Positions 17,605 to 27,100 of a stretch of DNA of 64,000 nt are shown here, in pieces. The stretch's first letter is position 1. The number at the start of each line of letters is the position of its first letter. Made by a program: the position numbers and the translations under genes. The notes beneath the pieces were generated by a model. It had not been told where the DNA came from, made no database searches, and was given only the letters and a program-made list of their open reading frames with translations. Source of the DNA: JAAFJT01 sp043772905 (GTDB taxonomy: Bacteria; Bacteroidota; Bacteroidia; Chitinophagales; Saprospiraceae); the NCBI GenBank assembly GCA_043772905.1, contig JAYVFS010000301.1:1-64000 (forward strand), written 5' to 3'.

Positions 17605-17862
17605 ATGCTTTCAAGTAAAGACTACTCTAAAATGACGCTTGAAGAATTAGTGTCAGAAGAGAAAAAAATGAACGCACAAAAAATCACAACTGCTGTGTTC
17701 ATAGGTGTGCTAATTGGCATTGCTGTTTATTCTGCGATACATAAAGGTTTTGCCCTTCCTATTATTTTGCTAATTTTTTCTTTTCTGATTGGTTTTAGGA
17801 ATTCACAAAACATGAAGAGCATTCAAGCGGAAATAAGCCGAAGAGATACTGTTAGTAATTAA
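17605..17862 (+). CDS. Small two-helix membrane protein, unknown function
   Basis: The 85-residue protein has an acidic/Lys-rich N-terminus (about 1-27), two hydrophobic segments (about 28-47 and 50-66) and a short basic C-terminus. I do not recognise a family. A copy of the dispersed word begins immediately after its stop codon, at 17863. Confidence 0.65.
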   Translation: MLSSKDYSKMTLEELVSEEKKMNAQKITTAVFIGVLIGIAVYSAIHKGFALPIILLIFSFLIGFRNSQNMKSIQAEISRRDTVSN

Positions 17863-17957
17863 CCCCTCAGTAATGCGCACTAAACACAAACCCAATGCGG
17901 GGCAGCACAGGCGCAAGTACTTCTCGTATCCGATATGTTTTTAAACAAAAATAATAT

Positions 17958-18773
17958 ATGAAAATCACCGACATTCCAAAAATCAAACACGCCGATAGTG
18001 GCAATTTTTTCCTCATCGCTGGACCTTGTGCGATTGAAAGTGAGGAATTAGCCATTGAAATTGCAGTCCGTGTGTCCGCTATTTGCGATAAATTAAAGAT
18101 TCCTTATATTTTTAAAGGCTCTTATCGCAAAGCAAATCGCTCACGAATTGACTCGTTTTCAGGCATTGGCGATGAAAAAGCCTTGAAAATTCTTCAAAAA
18201 GTAGGTCGTACTTATCACTTGCCGACGACGACGGATATTCACACGGAAGAAGAAGCGGCAATGGCAGCCGAGTATGTTGACATTCTCCAAATACCTGCTT
18301 TTCTATGTCGTCAAACGAATCTTTTAATCGCTGCTGCCCAAACGGGCAAGATTGTTAATATCAAAAAAGGACAATTTGCGAGTAGCGAAACGATGGCTCA
18401 TGCGATGCAAAAAGTCATAGATTCAGGTAACGAAAAAGTACTGTTAACTGAACGCGGAAACACTTTTGGCTACCAAGATTTGGTCGTTGATTATCGTAAT
18501 ATTCCAGAAATGCAGCAACTCGGCGCATCGGTCATCATGGATTGTACACATTCGTTGCAACAACCCAACTCTAAATCAGGTGTGACAGGCGGTAAGCCTG
18601 CTTTGATAGAAACGATTGCACGAGCTGCCGTTGCCGTTGGTGTTGATGGTTTGTTTATTGAAACGCATCCAAACCCCTCAGTAGCGAAGAGCGATGGGGC
18701 AAATATGCTGCCTTTGGATAAATTAGAAGGATTGTTAGAGAAGTTGGTCAGAATTAGACAAGCGATTCTTTGA
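17958..18773 (+). CDS. kdsA: 3-deoxy-8-phosphooctulonate synthase
   Basis: The 271-residue enzyme condenses PEP with arabinose 5-phosphate to KDO 8-phosphate for lipopolysaccharide. Visible motifs are LIAGPCAIESEE, FKGSYRKANRSRIDSFSGIG (substrate loop), TDIHTEEEA, IPAFLCRQTNLL and MDCTHSLQQPN. Length fits. The dispersed word at 18674 is read as PSV in HPNPSVAKSDGANML, inside a conserved loop close to the C-terminus. Confidence 0.95.
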   Translation: MKITDIPKIKHADSGNFFLIAGPCAIESEELAIEIAVRVSAICDKLKIPYIFKGSYRKANRSRIDSFSGIGDEKALKILQKVGRTYHLPTTTDIHTEEEAAMAAEYVDILQIPAFLCRQTNLLIAAAQTGKIVNIKKGQFASSETMAHAMQKVIDSGNEKVLLTERGNTFGYQDLVVDYRNIPEMQQLGASVIMDCTHSLQQPNSKSGVTGGKPALIETIARAAVAVGVDGLFIETHPNPSVAKSDGANMLPLDKLEGLLEKLVRIRQAIL

Positions 18774-18792
18774 TTAAGTATAGTTATTTTTT

Positions 18793-18881
18793 AGACCACA
18801 GATTGGACTGATTGAACAGATTGTCACTGATTTAAAGAAAAAATCAGTGACAATCTGTTCAATCAGTCCCATCTGTGGTCT
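18793..18881. repeat. Long intergenic inverted repeat, CACAGAT/ACTGATT word family
   Basis: Arms 18793-18833 and 18841-18881 form a 41-bp stem with one mismatch (AGACCACAGATTGGACTGAT and complement). It sits between convergent kdsA and DUF218 genes and may also terminate. Relatives lie at 57112-57223, 61929-62023 and 63319-63350. Confidence 0.9.
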
Positions 18882-18898
18882 ATGCGGAGTCGTTACGA

Positions 18899-19669
18899 TT
18901 AAGAATAGCCTTGTATTTTATAAACAGCATACCCAATCCATTCTTTGATGAAGACTTCCCAATTCCTAATCAAATCAGGATTTGGTATCAGCCAAGTTTG
19001 TGGTTGAAGGGTCAATCGGTCGGCTGTGAAATGCGCAGGGAAAGGTTGAGCATTGATGCCTATTTTTTTGAAACAGCCAATAGCACGTGGTATGTGAAAT
19101 GCAGAAGTAAAAACCAAGGTCTTAACATTTATAAAACCTTGGTTTTCAAGGAGTCGTTTTGAGAAAACAGCATTTTCACGTGTGTTGCGCGATTGGTTTT
19201 CAATCAATAAATCTTCAGATTTAACACCAATATCAAGCAAATATTTTTGAGCTAAGTTGGATTCTGGATAAGATTCACCAAACATTTTACCGTCACCACC
19301 ACTTATCAAAAGCTTTTTAACAATGCCTCGTTTGTACAACTGTATGGCATCTGTTAGGCGATTGGCGGCAAAAGACAAGTTCAAACGGTCTTCAGCATAC
19401 GTTCCACCTTTGGTATAACCGCCCAAAACGATACCGACATCAAACGTATCCCGCAATGCATTCATAGGAATCGGCTCTGCTTCCCAAGCATGAAACACCC
19501 GATTGCCTAAAAATGGATTTGTTATCAAAACTAAGAGCGCAAAGCACCCCCTCAGTATGCGCCGCTTTCGACGTGCTTTTTTAGTGAAAATGGCGAAAAT
19601 GGGCAGCCCTATCAACCAATTCAAGGGTTGCAAGAGAAAATAGAGGAGTTTGGAAAGTATAAAGAACAT
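18899..19669 (-). CDS. DUF218/ElyC-SanA-like envelope protein
   Basis: The 256-residue protein has N-terminal hydrophobic segments (about 1-25 and 38-55). A DUF218 domain follows with VGIVLGGYTKGG, KKLLISGGDG, ENQSRNTRENA and VLVTSAFHIPRA-like LVFTSAFHIPRA. In E. coli relatives (ElyC, SanA) act in envelope integrity; substrate and reaction remain unclear. It lies 9 nt downstream of the rhomboid gene on the same strand and is probably co-transcribed. The dispersed word at 19548 is read as ILRG between the two membrane segments. Confidence 0.85.
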   Translation of the reverse strand: MFFILSKLLYFLLQPLNWLIGLPIFAIFTKKARRKRRILRGCFALLVLITNPFLGNRVFHAWEAEPIPMNALRDTFDVGIVLGGYTKGGTYAEDRLNLSFAANRLTDAIQLYKRGIVKKLLISGGDGKMFGESYPESNLAQKYLLDIGVKSEDLLIENQSRNTRENAVFSKRLLENQGFINVKTLVFTSAFHIPRAIGCFKKIGINAQPFPAHFTADRLTLQPQTWLIPNPDLIRNWEVFIKEWIGYAVYKIQGYS

Positions 19670-19678
19670 AATTGAGAT

Positions 19679-20305
19679 TTACCAATATGGAGAATTATTG
19701 AACAACTGCTCAATGAAATAACTAAAAATTCTGGGTTCTAAAGCAATTGTAACAAGCATACCCGCAATAGCCCCAAAAAAGTGTGCATCGTGACCAATAT
19801 TGTCATTCGAGTTGCGACTTGCCCACTGTTCATAAGCCATATACAAAACGCTGCCGACAATGGCACGGAAAGGAATAATGCCATACAAAGCCATTTCAGC
19901 CCAAGGATTGAACAAAATATATGCAAATAAAACGCCTGAAACGCCACCCGATGCCCCTACTGCCGTATAATGAGGACTGTCCTTATGCTTGAAAAAAGTG
20001 ATTAAATCGCCCGCAACAATAGATGTTAGATACATTAAAAGGAACAAAAAACTGCCAGCCATTGCGCCAAAAAGTCCTTGATATATACTTTCGACAGCTC
20101 CACCAAATTGATAAAAAACGAACATATTGATGCCCAAATGAAGGTAATCAACGTGCAAAAAACCCGAACTTATCCAACGATAATACTCCTTGTGGCGATG
20201 TTCGATGTAGGGACTGTGCTTGAATTTATCAAAAACAGCAGGGTTGCTAAAGGCTTGCATTGAAAACAAGACAGTGACGATAACGATGATGAGCGTAACG
20301 GACAT
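19679..20305 (-). CDS. Rhomboid family intramembrane serine protease
   Basis: The 208-residue polytopic protein has about six membrane helices. The catalytic Ser is in GASG (117-120, Ser119) and the catalytic His in AHFFGAIAG (H175). HLGINMFVFYQFGGAVE is the conserved helix-2 region with His and Asn. Length is typical of a minimal bacterial rhomboid. The gene sits between YheT-type and DUF218 genes on the minus strand. Confidence 0.92.
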   Translation of the reverse strand: MSVTLIIVIVTVLFSMQAFSNPAVFDKFKHSPYIEHRHKEYYRWISSGFLHVDYLHLGINMFVFYQFGGAVESIYQGLFGAMAGSFLFLLMYLTSIVAGDLITFFKHKDSPHYTAVGASGGVSGVLFAYILFNPWAEMALYGIIPFRAIVGSVLYMAYEQWASRNSNDNIGHDAHFFGAIAGMLVTIALEPRIFSYFIEQLFNNSPYW

Positions 20306-20375
20306 ATTGAGTGATTAAAAGAGTGATTAGGTAATTGGGTGAATTTTTCACAAAACTAATAAAATTTATGAGGTG

Positions 20376-21332
20376 TCAATTATTTTTGACAAAATCCCAT
20401 GCCCGATATTCTGCCCAAGTATGCTCACGGTCATTTGGCAACATAAATCCGCAATGACCGCCTTGTAGTGGCGTTTCAAGATGAATAAACTTGTGTTTTT
20501 CAGCTAATTGTATGGGCGAACATTCAGGCGTAAGCATCGGGTCGTTTTGGGCTTGAACAATGAGAGTAGGTATCTTCAATTTGGGAATAAAATTGAGTGC
20601 AGAGCCTTTTTCATAAAAATCATCAATACTCTTATAGCCGTTTATTTTGACGAAAAAGAGATTTTGTTGCTCTTCCCACGTTTTGGCTTGTTCCACTTCT
20701 TTTAAACTCAAAAGTTCAGGGAAATGCTGTGCCTTAATTTTTACTTTTGGTAAAATACCTTTTTTGAAATACGCCTTATATATATAACGTGAAGGATAGT
20801 CCAAAATCGCCGTAGAAGTGCGCATTTCAAGCGGCGCACTGAACGCAACGACCTTTTTTACTGAGGGGTGCTGACTGACTGCTGCAAATTTCAAGGACAC
20901 ATTGCCGCCCATAGAATAACCGATTAGGACGACCTCATCGTAGTTTTTTTTCTGCAAAGCATAATTTAAAACCGTCTCGATGTCACCGATTTCACCATGA
21001 TTGTAGAGTCTAAACGTTCGATTCATCTCGCCGCTGCATGAACGACAGTTCCATGAAAGCACATCCCAACCGTTTTTTGCAAATATTTTTGCCGTGCCAA
21101 GCATGTAAGGGCGGTTAGAATCTCCCTCCAAACCATGTGTTAGAAGAACTAATTTGCGGCTTTTCGTGTCTATCCAATCCAAATCGAGGAAATCATTGTC
21201 CGTGGTTGTGATACGTTCACGTTCATATTTTACGCCAGTAACTTTGCGATATGCGGGGAAAATGGACTGTAAATCGCCATTAAACTGCATGAAAGGGGCT
21301 TTTTTGTAAGAAGAATGTCTTAAATTAGGCAT
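20376..21332 (-). CDS. YheT-family alpha/beta hydrolase
   Basis: The 318-residue protein carries the nucleophile elbow GYSMGGNVSL, the upstream HGLEGDSNRPYM oxyanion region, and late Asp and His in QAQNDPMLTPE and GGHCGFM. This is the YheT/Abhd family of hydrolases; the substrate is unknown. A word copy at 20860 is read as PSV in AVSQHPSVKKVV. The gap to the rhomboid gene downstream is 70 nt, so they may share a transcript. Confidence 0.87.
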   Translation of the reverse strand: MPNLRHSSYKKAPFMQFNGDLQSIFPAYRKVTGVKYERERITTTDNDFLDLDWIDTKSRKLVLLTHGLEGDSNRPYMLGTAKIFAKNGWDVLSWNCRSCSGEMNRTFRLYNHGEIGDIETVLNYALQKKNYDEVVLIGYSMGGNVSLKFAAVSQHPSVKKVVAFSAPLEMRTSTAILDYPSRYIYKAYFKKGILPKVKIKAQHFPELLSLKEVEQAKTWEEQQNLFFVKINGYKSIDDFYEKGSALNFIPKLKIPTLIVQAQNDPMLTPECSPIQLAEKHKFIHLETPLQGGHCGFMLPNDREHTWAEYRAWDFVKNN

Positions 21333-21481
21333 AATTATAAAATGTATGAAATTTTTTATGTGTTATTAATTGAATCCTATGAAACAGAAATCGCCCAAAA
21401 TTGGGTAGGCGCAAAATTACGTTTTGTTTGTATAAAAAATATATAGTTTGTAGGGTATTGCGAAAGTCAATAGAAGGGGCG

Positions 21482-21489
21482 TATCTTTG
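21482..21489 (+). promoter_or_regulatory. -7 box TATCTTTG of a possible small RNA
   Basis: A perfect TAnnTTTG match with a TTG element about 20 nt upstream. No gene starts before the terminator at 21703. Confidence 0.45.
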
Positions 21490-21493
21490 TGTC

Positions 21494-21740
21494 ATAATTC
21501 AGTTGAAATGTCACAGAATTAATTTAGGGCGACTCACTCAACAAAAAAGCATCAACACACCAATCAAATTTGACAAAAACGCAAGTCCCAAGATATAGCT
21601 ACGGAATGCCGTAGCATAAATTTAATTTTTAAATGGTTATGAGTATTGCTGTCAAAGTCGGGAAGACTTCCGAGTTTTCCTGACTTTTAGACGGTTTTTC
21701 TCAAAAAAAGGGCGATGGTTTTAAACCGTCGCCCTTTTTT
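21494..21740 (+). ncRNA. Candidate small RNA of about 245 nt
   Basis: It would run from the TATCTTTG promoter to the strong terminator at 21703-21740. Inside are a 7-bp hairpin (GCTACGG/CCGTAGC) and a second imperfect hairpin. I cannot match it to a known RNA family. Confidence 0.3.
21703..21740 (+). terminator. Strong terminator upstream of the FKBP gene
   Basis: A stem AAAAGGGCGATGGTTT / AAACCGTCGCCCTTTT with one mismatch is followed by T6. It ends a transcript coming from the left, not the FKBP gene. Confidence 0.85.
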
Positions 21741-21786
21741 ATTTTAACTTTCACGTTTCTTTAACGATTGATTTTGTTCAAAAAAC

Positions 21787-21794
21787 TACCTTTG
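21787..21794 (+). promoter_or_regulatory. -7 box TACCTTTG of the FKBP gene
   Basis: TAnnTTTG match 50 nt before the ATG. Confidence 0.5.
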
Positions 21795-21844
21795 TGCGTC
21801 GAAAGTCCGATAAATTATTCCAATTATTTTAATTCAATTAAAAA

Positions 21845-22507
21845 ATGAAAAAAATTCTCTTGACTTTTGCTGCGGCAATGATGCTTGTAGTAAATGTCTT
21901 TTCACAAGATTCAAATCAAAAAATGGATTCAGTAAGTTACAGCTTGGGCGTTTTGTTCGCTCAAAATTTCAAAAATGGCGAAAACGTCAAAATTGACGCA
22001 GCGTCAATGGCAAAAGGCTTCGAGGAAGCAATCAAAGGTACAGAGGTGATAAAAGCCGAAGCTGCCAATCAAATTTTCAGCAAATATATGCAAGAAGCCA
22101 GCAAAGGTAAGTTTCAAGCAACCATCGAAAAATGCCAAAGTTTCCTTGCGGATAATGGCAAACGTGCAGGTGTGAAAACAACTGCAAGTGGTTTGCAATA
22201 TGAAGTTATCAAAGCGGGTACGGGTGCCATGCCGAAAGCAACGGACAAAGTAACCGTTCATTATCACGGCACTTTGCTCAATGGAAAAGTCTTTGACAGT
22301 TCTGTTGAACGTGGTCAACCGATTGATTTTCCTGTCAATGGCGTTATTCAAGGCTGGCAAGAAGGTTTGCAATTGATGCCTGAGGGTTCAAAATGGAAAT
22401 TTTTCATTCCTTCTGAACTTGCATACGGTGAGCGTGGTGCAGGTGGCGATATCGGTCCTTACGAAGCCTTGATTTTCGAGGTGGAATTGATTAAGATTAA
22501 CCAGTAA
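21845..22507 (+). CDS. FKBP-type peptidyl-prolyl isomerase, exported
   Basis: The 220-residue protein has a signal peptide ending NVFSQ, an FkpA/Mip-like N-terminal dimerisation segment (about 25-105; DSVSYSLGVLFAQNFK) and an FKBP domain (about 115-220). The FKBP motifs are VTVHYHGTLLNGKVFDSS, GVIQGWQEGLQLM, IPSELAYGERG and FEVELI. It should fold proline-containing proteins in the periplasm. It contains no dispersed word. Confidence 0.93.
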   Translation: MKKILLTFAAAMMLVVNVFSQDSNQKMDSVSYSLGVLFAQNFKNGENVKIDAASMAKGFEEAIKGTEVIKAEAANQIFSKYMQEASKGKFQATIEKCQSFLADNGKRAGVKTTASGLQYEVIKAGTGAMPKATDKVTVHYHGTLLNGKVFDSSVERGQPIDFPVNGVIQGWQEGLQLMPEGSKWKFFIPSELAYGERGAGGDIGPYEALIFEVELIKINQ

Positions 22508-22598
22508 TTTAATGATGAATGATAAATGATGAGTGATGAATCTTACCCCTCAGTAATATTTGTTATTCATCATTTATCATTTATCATTCATCATTAAT
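22508..22598. repeat. Intergenic inverted repeat, TGATGAATGATAAA word family, with a dispersed word in its loop
   Basis: The left arm AATGATGAATGATAAATGAT pairs with ATCATTTATCATTCATCATT; the right arm has one extra unit. The copy CCCCTCAGT at 22546-22554 lies in the loop. The right arm ends directly at the trmD ATG. Confidence 0.85.
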
Positions 22599-23276
22599 AT
22601 GAGAATAGATATTATTTCAGTAGTACCTGAACTGTTAGACAGCCCGTTTCAGCACTCCATAATGAAACGCGCGCAACAAAAAGGCTTGTATGAAGTCGTC
22701 GTACACAATCTTCGAGACTACGGTATTGGTCGGCATAAACAAATTGACGATTATCAATTTGGCGGTGGTGCAGGAATGGTCATGAAAATTGAACCCATAG
22801 CGAATTGTATCAACGACCTAAAAGCCCAACGCTCCTACGACGAAGTGATATTTTTGACCCCAGACGGCAAAAAATTTGACCAACCCATGGCAAATCGCCT
22901 ATCTATGTATAACAATCTCATTCTTTTATGTGGACATTATAAAGGTATTGATGAACGCATTCGAGAACATTTTATCACTTTGGAGGTTTCTATTGGAGAC
23001 TTCGTTTTGAGTGGTGGCGAGTTAGCGGCAGCCGTCATGGTGGATGCGATTGGTCGTTTGATTCCAGGCGTTTTAGGTGATGAAACTTCTGCTTTGTTCG
23101 ACTCGTTTCAAGACAACTTGCTTGCGCCGCCTGTTTATACACGTCCTGAAGAATACAATGGTTGGCGCATTCCAGATGTTTTGAAATCAGGACATGAAGC
23201 TAAAATAAACGATTGGCGTTATGAAGAGTCCATAAAACGAACAAAAGACCGCCGCCCAGATATGTTAGAAGATTAA
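22599..23276 (+). CDS. trmD: tRNA (guanine-N1-)-methyltransferase
   Basis: The 225-residue SAM enzyme methylates G37 of tRNAs reading CNN codons. Motifs include MRIDIISVVPELL, DYQFGGGAGMVMK, ILLCGHYKGIDERI, SIGDFVLSGGELAA (trefoil knot) and the C-terminal RPEEYNGWRIPDVLKSGH. I chose the ATG at 22599; an upstream TTG in frame lies inside the intergenic repeat and would add 13 unlikely residues. No dispersed word lies in the gene, but one lies in the repeat just upstream. Confidence 0.95.
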   Translation: MRIDIISVVPELLDSPFQHSIMKRAQQKGLYEVVVHNLRDYGIGRHKQIDDYQFGGGAGMVMKIEPIANCINDLKAQRSYDEVIFLTPDGKKFDQPMANRLSMYNNLILLCGHYKGIDERIREHFITLEVSIGDFVLSGGELAAAVMVDAIGRLIPGVLGDETSALFDSFQDNLLAPPVYTRPEEYNGWRIPDVLKSGHEAKINDWRYEESIKRTKDRRPDMLED

Positions 23277-23373
23277 TCCGTTATTTGTCGGTTTTAAATG
23301 GGTTTTTGACATATTTTTCAAAAAATAACGTTAAAGAATCCAAGCGACCCCTCAGTATTTCCGATGATTTATC

Positions 23374-23381
23374 TAAATTTG
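23374..23381 (+). promoter_or_regulatory. -7 box TAAATTTG of the DUF1573 gene
   Basis: TAnnTTTG match 64 nt before the ATG. A dispersed word lies 17 nt upstream (23348-23356). Confidence 0.45.
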
Positions 23382-23444
23382 TCTCTTTCAAAAAAAACAG
23401 ATTGATAAAAAAATAAATATTATTAAAATAAAATTTGAATAGCA

Positions 23445-24053
23445 ATGAAAAATCTCATTAAAGGCTTCATTTTCGCCTCTTTCGCTTTATCTTTTGCCGC
23501 TTGCAAAAATGATAAACCCACAACAGAAACTGTTAATACAACGGAAGCTACCGCAACAACAGAGCCTACTGCCGTATCAACAACTATGGCTACGCCTGAA
23601 GCGTCAACTGAAACCCAAGCTGCACCTTCTTCAGGTGTCGCCTCTGTTTCTAAAGCAGCAATTGAACCAGTTAAACCTGCCTCCGCTCAGACAACACCTG
23701 CTGCATCTGCAACACCAGCACCTGCGGGAAAGTCAACATCGATTAAATTTACAGAAACGAGCTATGCTTGGGGAAGTGTAAATGAAGGCGATAAAATGAC
23801 TCATATTTTTAAATTCAAAAATACGGGTACAAATGACCTTATCATCAGCGATGCACACGGTTCTTGTGGTTGCACAGTTCCAGAATGGCCTAAAGAGCCT
23901 ATCAAAGCAGGCAAAAGCGGTGAAATAAAAGTCGTTTTTGACTCAAAAGGCAAACCGGGTGACCAACAAAAAACGGTTACATTGACGGCTAATACAGATC
24001 CTGCTAATACCGTTTTGACGATTAAAGGTGCTGTAAAACCTGCTGCTCAATAA
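23445..24053 (+). CDS. DUF1573 lipoprotein
   Basis: The 202-residue lipoprotein has its lipobox at FAACKND (Cys about residue 20) and a long Thr/Ala/Pro-rich linker (about 22-100). A DUF1573 immunoglobulin-like domain (about 105-200) follows, with TSYAWGSVNEGDKMTHIFKF, the conserved GSCGCTVPEWP and EIKVVFDSKGKPGDQ. Its role in the envelope is unknown. It is probably surface- or periplasm-exposed. Confidence 0.85.
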   Translation: MKNLIKGFIFASFALSFAACKNDKPTTETVNTTEATATTEPTAVSTTMATPEASTETQAAPSSGVASVSKAAIEPVKPASAQTTPAASATPAPAGKSTSIKFTETSYAWGSVNEGDKMTHIFKFKNTGTNDLIISDAHGSCGCTVPEWPKEPIKAGKSGEIKVVFDSKGKPGDQQKTVTLTANTDPANTVLTIKGAVKPAAQ

Positions 24054-24070
24054 TTGTTTAGTATCACTTT

Positions 24071-24120
24071 TTAAGTAAAAAAAGCCATTTCGTACTACGA
24101 AATGGCTTTTTTTACTTAAA
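24071..24120. terminator. Bidirectional terminator between DUF1573 and sbcC
   Basis: A 22-bp near-perfect stem TTAAGTAAAAAAAGCCATTT and complement, with T-runs on both strands, lies between convergent genes. Confidence 0.9.
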
Positions 24121-24142
24121 AATATTCATCATTCACCATTTC

Positions 24143-27100
24143 CTATCCGATTACTAATTCAACTTGACTGCCACCACTATCCGATAAAGTGACTTGCAAA
24201 TATCGCTCAATCTCCATACGCATATCCTCGACGTGCGAAATCACGCCCACAATACGGTTTTCTTTTTGCAACGCTTTTAACGCTTCAAAAACCTTTTGCA
24301 GCGATTCACTATCGAGTGAACCAAAACCTTCATCTAAGAAAAAGAAATTTTGGCGCGCCTGATGCCGACTTTGGATATGGTCACTTAAAGCCAACGCCAA
24401 ACACAAAGAGGCTTGAAACGTTTGACCGCCCGACAAGGTGCGTACATCGCGTAGTTGACCACCATTGAGCATATCACGCACAATAAAACTGTTATTATCT
24501 GTGATTTCAAGGCGTAATTGTTGTTTTGTCAATAACATAAATCGCTCATTAGCGGCATTGATGATGCTTTGTAAAAAGACAGAACTGGCATAATTGACAA
24601 AACCACTGCGTTGAAACAGACCCCTCAGTATGCGAAGGTTTTCCCCACGATGTTCACATACATTTAAGATTTTTTCCGTTTCTTGGCGCTGTTGCAACCG
24701 ATTGCTCATGTCCTTGATGTCACGATTCAATTCGCCAATAATTTGGTTTTGCATTTGAATGTTTTTCTCAATACTTTGAATTTCAATAATTAACGCATGG
24801 TGGTTTTCAGAATTATATACCTGACCTTTGAGCTTTTCATTCAATTCAGTCAGCCGAGCCGAAACAAGTAGTTTCTGATTTTTATATTCATCCAGTTTTT
24901 GACGCTCTTCTGATACATTCAAATTCGTTGCTAAAATGCGTTCAACTATTTCAAAGTTTTCAAAAGGAAAGGCTTTCAATTTGTCATTCAATTCCGAAAC
25001 AAGAGCCGTTTGATTTGCTACTAATGTATTTTGTGCTTGTACCAAAGTATCAATATTCCCCCTCAGTATTTGCCCTTCAGATTGACATTTTTGGATTTGT
25101 TTTTCTAAACTTTGAAATTGAGTTTCAATCGTAATGTATTGTTTTTCAAGGTCTTCCGCCGATTTTTTTAATTCAGATTCAGATTTTGTTCGCCAATCCT
25201 CAAAATTTAAAACTTCGATTTGTGTTTTTAAAACTTGAATAGCGGATTCTTGAGCCGCCGCATCTGCTTGTATATTGCTTAATTCCTTTCGATATCGCTC
25301 AATATCCCCCTCAGTAATTTCTTTGTTTTTGCTGATTTTCCGCAAATCATCTTCAAGTTTTCGCATTGTATTATCAAAATCGGTGGCAGCTTGAATCGCT
25401 TTTTCAACAGCCCCAAAGTCGTTAGATGAAAAAGATTGCCAAGCGAATTTTTGATAATGTGCTTCTAATTTTTGTTTTCCTTCACTCAAAACAGCTTCAA
25501 TGTTTTGTCGGGCAAAAGTTTCATTATTGAAATTAATATTGAGCGTAATGAGTTGATTTTCAATATTTTCTAACGTTTGTATTTCTTTTTTATGCTGTGC
25601 CAAACGAGCGTCTAAACTTTTTAAAGTGGAACGCACTTCACTGATTTGCATCAAAGAAGGATGATGCGTTGCACCGCACAAAGGGCAAGGGTCACCTTCC
25701 CCAAGAGCCGTTGCCAACGATTCCAATTTTTCAGCCGCTTTTAGGTGCAATTGTTCATGTCGAATCTGTTCGTTTTCCGTTTTCAAATCAGATAATTTCA
25801 ACTTAACTTCTGCAAAAATATCTGAAATTTTGGTTTCTGTTGACAACTGAATATTGAGCGATGGCAAATCTTTCCAAACGATAATAGATTTAGATTTATC
25901 AATTCCTACCAATTTTTCATCAAGTCCTTTTCGCTCATTTTCCAATCGCACAATTTCTTTTTGTAAATTAAAACTTTCTGAAAACCAATCTTTTACAGCA
26001 TTCAGAACACTTAAATTCGGTTGGTTTTCCCGCAAGGTGACGCGTTGTTTTTCAATTTCAGCCGTTGCTATTTTGTATTTTTCAAGCGATTGATTTTTAT
26101 CATTCAAATGAATATTGCCTTTGGCAAGTCGTGCTTCAAGTTTCGCTACTTCGGATTCGGCAACTTGAATACGCAGGATTTTCAGGGCTTCTTCAGCTTG
26201 CTTTTTGAGGTTTTCACGCTGCGCATACTGAGGGGTCAAGTTTTCTTTTGAAAAGTTCAATTTTTCTAACAAAACATTGTTATCTTCAAACTTTTGACTT
26301 TTAGTTTCTAATTCAGCCTTGTTTTTAGATAAATCAGCCGCTAATTTTTTGCGATTTTCAAACAGGTTTTTAAAGGTCAAAAAAACCATTTCATAGTCTT
26401 CCATCTGCTTTTGAAGACCTAAGAAATGCGCTTCAAGGGCAGCTAATTCATCATGCCGTTTTTGGTTTTGTTGCCATTGTTCAAAATCAACTTTAAGCTG
26501 TTTTAAGTCATTTTCAGTTTTTCTGTTTTTGTCAAGTTCGATTTGTTGTTTACTTATATCTGTTTGTAATTCAGCAAGTTGTGCTTTTTTAGTCTCAATG
26601 TCTTCTGATTTTATATCGCCAATTTGAGTCAATTGACCTTTTAAACCTTGAATTGTTGAATCATTTTGAATCAATAAAACCTTAACTTTCGGCTCTAATT
26701 CATAGCGTTCCAAACCGAATAATTCACGCATCATCCGTGCCCTTTCGGTATCGCCTAATTGCAAAAAATCTTGAAAAGTGCCTTGCGGAATGATGATTGT
26801 TTTTTTGAAATCATCGGGTTTCAAACCAATCAGTGCTTCAGCCGTTTCGATGTCAATAGGCTTAAAATCACCTTCGATAAGTTCAAAAAAAGCAGGTTGT
26901 TTAACTTTTACGTCATTGAATTTTTTGCTGTTTCGACTACCAGAAACCTTACTCCGATATAATTTACCTTCTATTTCAAAATCAAAAACAATCAATAATT
27001 CGTCGCTACGCAAATTCAAAATATTGTAGTTGCGTCCTACCTTACCCATACGTTCCACTTCACCATACAAAGCGAGCATGATGGCTTCCAAAATAGAGGA

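Larger units (their letters stand above)
21333..21844. other. Intergenic region with an orphan promoter, small palindromes and a terminator
   Basis: No coding frame is convincing. The region holds a -7 box (21482-21489), a hairpin GCTACGGAATGCCGTAGC near 21598-21615, an imperfect palindrome AAGTCGGGAA...TTTCCTGACTT (about 21656-21688), a terminator and the FKBP promoter. Confidence 0.6.

Noticed and set aside
22560..22598. TTG-started extension of trmD
   Set aside because: It is translated from the intergenic repeat, and the normal TrmD start MRIDIISV is at 22599.
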